A DNA stretch of 64,000 bases from contig CAMNQX010000001.1 in assembly GCA_946550725.1 (NCBI GenBank), positions 186,001 through 250,000 of the forward strand, in the 5' to 3' direction. The DNA comes from an uncultured Clostridia bacterium. Its GTDB lineage: Bacteria; Bacillota; Clostridia; Oscillospirales; Oscillospiraceae. The notes under the pieces are model-generated. The model did not search any database and was not told where the DNA came from. It saw only the letters and a list, made by a program, of their open reading frames with translations. The position numbers and the translations under genes are program-made. Below are positions 63,801-64,000 of the stretch, in pieces (positions within the stretch are counted from its first letter, which is position 1; each line of letters begins with the position of its first letter).

Positions 63801-64000
63801 AGGTGTAGCTGTCCTCACCCTTCGTCACGGCGTCGTCATAAGCGGCCAGGTTCGAATTCCATTCAGTATAACCGTTCGTCGTATTGTACGCCAGCAAACG
63901 CTGAGAGTACTTATGGCTCGTCTTGTCCTGACACTGAAGGGTAAACATCCCCTGGTCGTAAAGGGTCTCATTCGTGGGCTTCTTCGGCTGGAAGTACAGT
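60802..64000 (-). CDS. SLH-domain surface protein (partial; N-terminus outside the window)
   Basis: At least 1,066 residues; the frame is open at the window edge, so the N-terminus and signal peptide are not seen. Visible parts in order: Cna/Ig-like domains; a DUF11-like repeat (KLEITKTALVTGSVKPGDEV, MVTNVGNTDVTGVVITDALD); several short MucBP/InlB-like repeats of the form V-x-W-x-D-x-DGTVL...YTFxxWxxxVDETTGxxTYTATY; a Gly-rich hinge STGGGGGGGSRP; and three SLH domains in the last 210 residues (IIGKPDGNVHPLGNITRAEV, KGMPDGTFGGDRNITRAEFA, KGVGDGKFNPDAYITRAEVM). SLH domains bind pyruvylated wall polymer, so the protein sits on the cell wall. An adhesive or S-layer-associated role is inference. 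Followed by structured repeat copy B. Confidence 0.92.
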   Translation of the reverse strand, partial: LYFQPKKPTNETLYDQGMFTLQCQDKTSHKYSQRLLAYNTTNGYTEWNSNLAAYDDAVTKGEDSYTWSMTIHAEGWLALYQTWYAEPVHTLTDGQAEDIILTFTWNAETATWELPDGAVPFTIQMEGHKTTHTWKDEGDAGHVWKTATVSDCLTAPTYDGTTPTKAADDDYTYTFDRWDGPATTDDSKTYTAVYTPTAIPKLEITKTALVTGSVKPGDEVRYQIMVTNVGNTDVTGVVITDALDSNLEFEGAVGTGKIWDAAPVEGKYDFGERVLGSVNTDTSTITLTITATVADGVANGTTIPNVATVDCPNMPEDSKPSDDVNITVGPTNGTVTVKYVTDDETPVELGSVSYEAAIDADYDHSVDNDGTAIPENGSATAKSPKTITTEAGVTYAYDAIATNSALTGTVSDGLVITVVYAADTKGNPGTDDAGEPTDEPDGTPDKYQVKVTFHVVSGFWNDGANADVVEYLEKYTDGVMAADGVATLGDIIPGAGERPISNEYRAGSWDVTPAETTTISADTTYTYTYVAKGHYTVIWLDDDGSVLHPQETVLEGDAIPSKPIPTKEADDDYTYTFSGWDDDVDETTGDVTRTATYTATARPKATVTWVDHDGTVLEGPVTFNTDGDPEPAQTIDDPTEYEDDDNVYTFVNWTRAVDETTGNITYTATYDAAPKYIVTWKDGDTAILEGEDKVKGVDDVPEFPGELPEAPEGKEFDRWGDPVVDDETHTITVPIVWKDKDALTVKWVDEDGKELDSKTFFKGDEEPAKTIDNPTKASDATYNYSFKEWVKTTDDQGNITYTASYDATRKSTGGGGGGGSRPVDPPEEDLGDEDVPLAELPMLNQTDHFAYIIGKPDGNVHPLGNITRAEVVTIFFRIMTEEARSENWGEINEFSDVTEGMWYNHAVCTAVNAGLIKGMPDGTFGGDRNITRAEFATIAARFLDTATQPAETFTDIEGHWAEADITRATVAGWIKGVGDGKFNPDAYITRAEVMTLVNRMLNRKFDETNTLADMVVWADNMDKDIWYYGDVQEATNDHEYERKAGTLTETWTKITEPRDWSELEK

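Overview
The window reads as chromosomal DNA of a GC-rich Clostridia-class Firmicute, most likely a gut Oscillospiraceae-type bacterium (inference). Reasons: an rplU-prp-rpmA-obg block with an L27 carrying the Firmicutes N-terminal extension, a large single-chain PurL, surface proteins with SLH domains, strong SD sequences of AAAGGAGG type, and sigma-A promoters with TTGACA/TATAAT and 17-base spacers. No phage, IS, CRISPR or conjugation genes were seen.

Positions 1-25309 (minus) are one uninterrupted reading frame: the first 8,436 residues of a giant secreted protein whose C-terminus lies beyond the window. After a signal peptide and acidic linkers it is built from more than 50 RCC1-type repeats grouped into at least nine propeller blocks, separated by bacterial Ig-like segments and a few Cys-rich zinc-ribbon-like inserts. 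This is the outstanding feature of the window.

Positions 25310-38033 (minus) hold its leader region (promoter, palindrome, terminator of the upstream operon) and a tightly packed run of genes: secA, pgeF, an orphan peptide-binding lipoprotein, purL, a split threonine/serine exporter, a YjjG-type HAD nucleotidase, an SGNH-hydrolase lipoprotein and a DUF4358 lipoprotein. Positions 38134-45145 (plus) hold rlmD, a membrane-tethered MerR regulator with a classic 19-base-spacer operator, the L21/Prp/L27/Obg ribosome block, an SDR enzyme and a MATE exporter. Positions 45096-47132 (minus) hold a decayed DHFR-family gene, a TetR regulator and two small membrane proteins.

Positions 47221-56588 (minus) are mostly housekeeping: ppdK, a Ca2+-type P-ATPase, a metallophosphatase with SH3-like tail, prmA, degV and a DUF1836 regulator. 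A divergent TetR gene (plus) follows, then (minus) a CmpB-type membrane protein, a membrane-bound XRE regulator, a frameshifted GNAT gene and tRNA-Thr/tRNA-Asp. The right edge (60802-64000, minus) is the C-terminal part of an SLH-anchored surface protein.

Two kinds of intergenic palindromic element stand out: a structured repeat found once after ppdK and once after the SLH gene, whose outer stem is kept by three compensatory changes, and a cluster of three hairpins between secA and pgeF. Together with the giant protein they are the best candidates for undescribed biology here.
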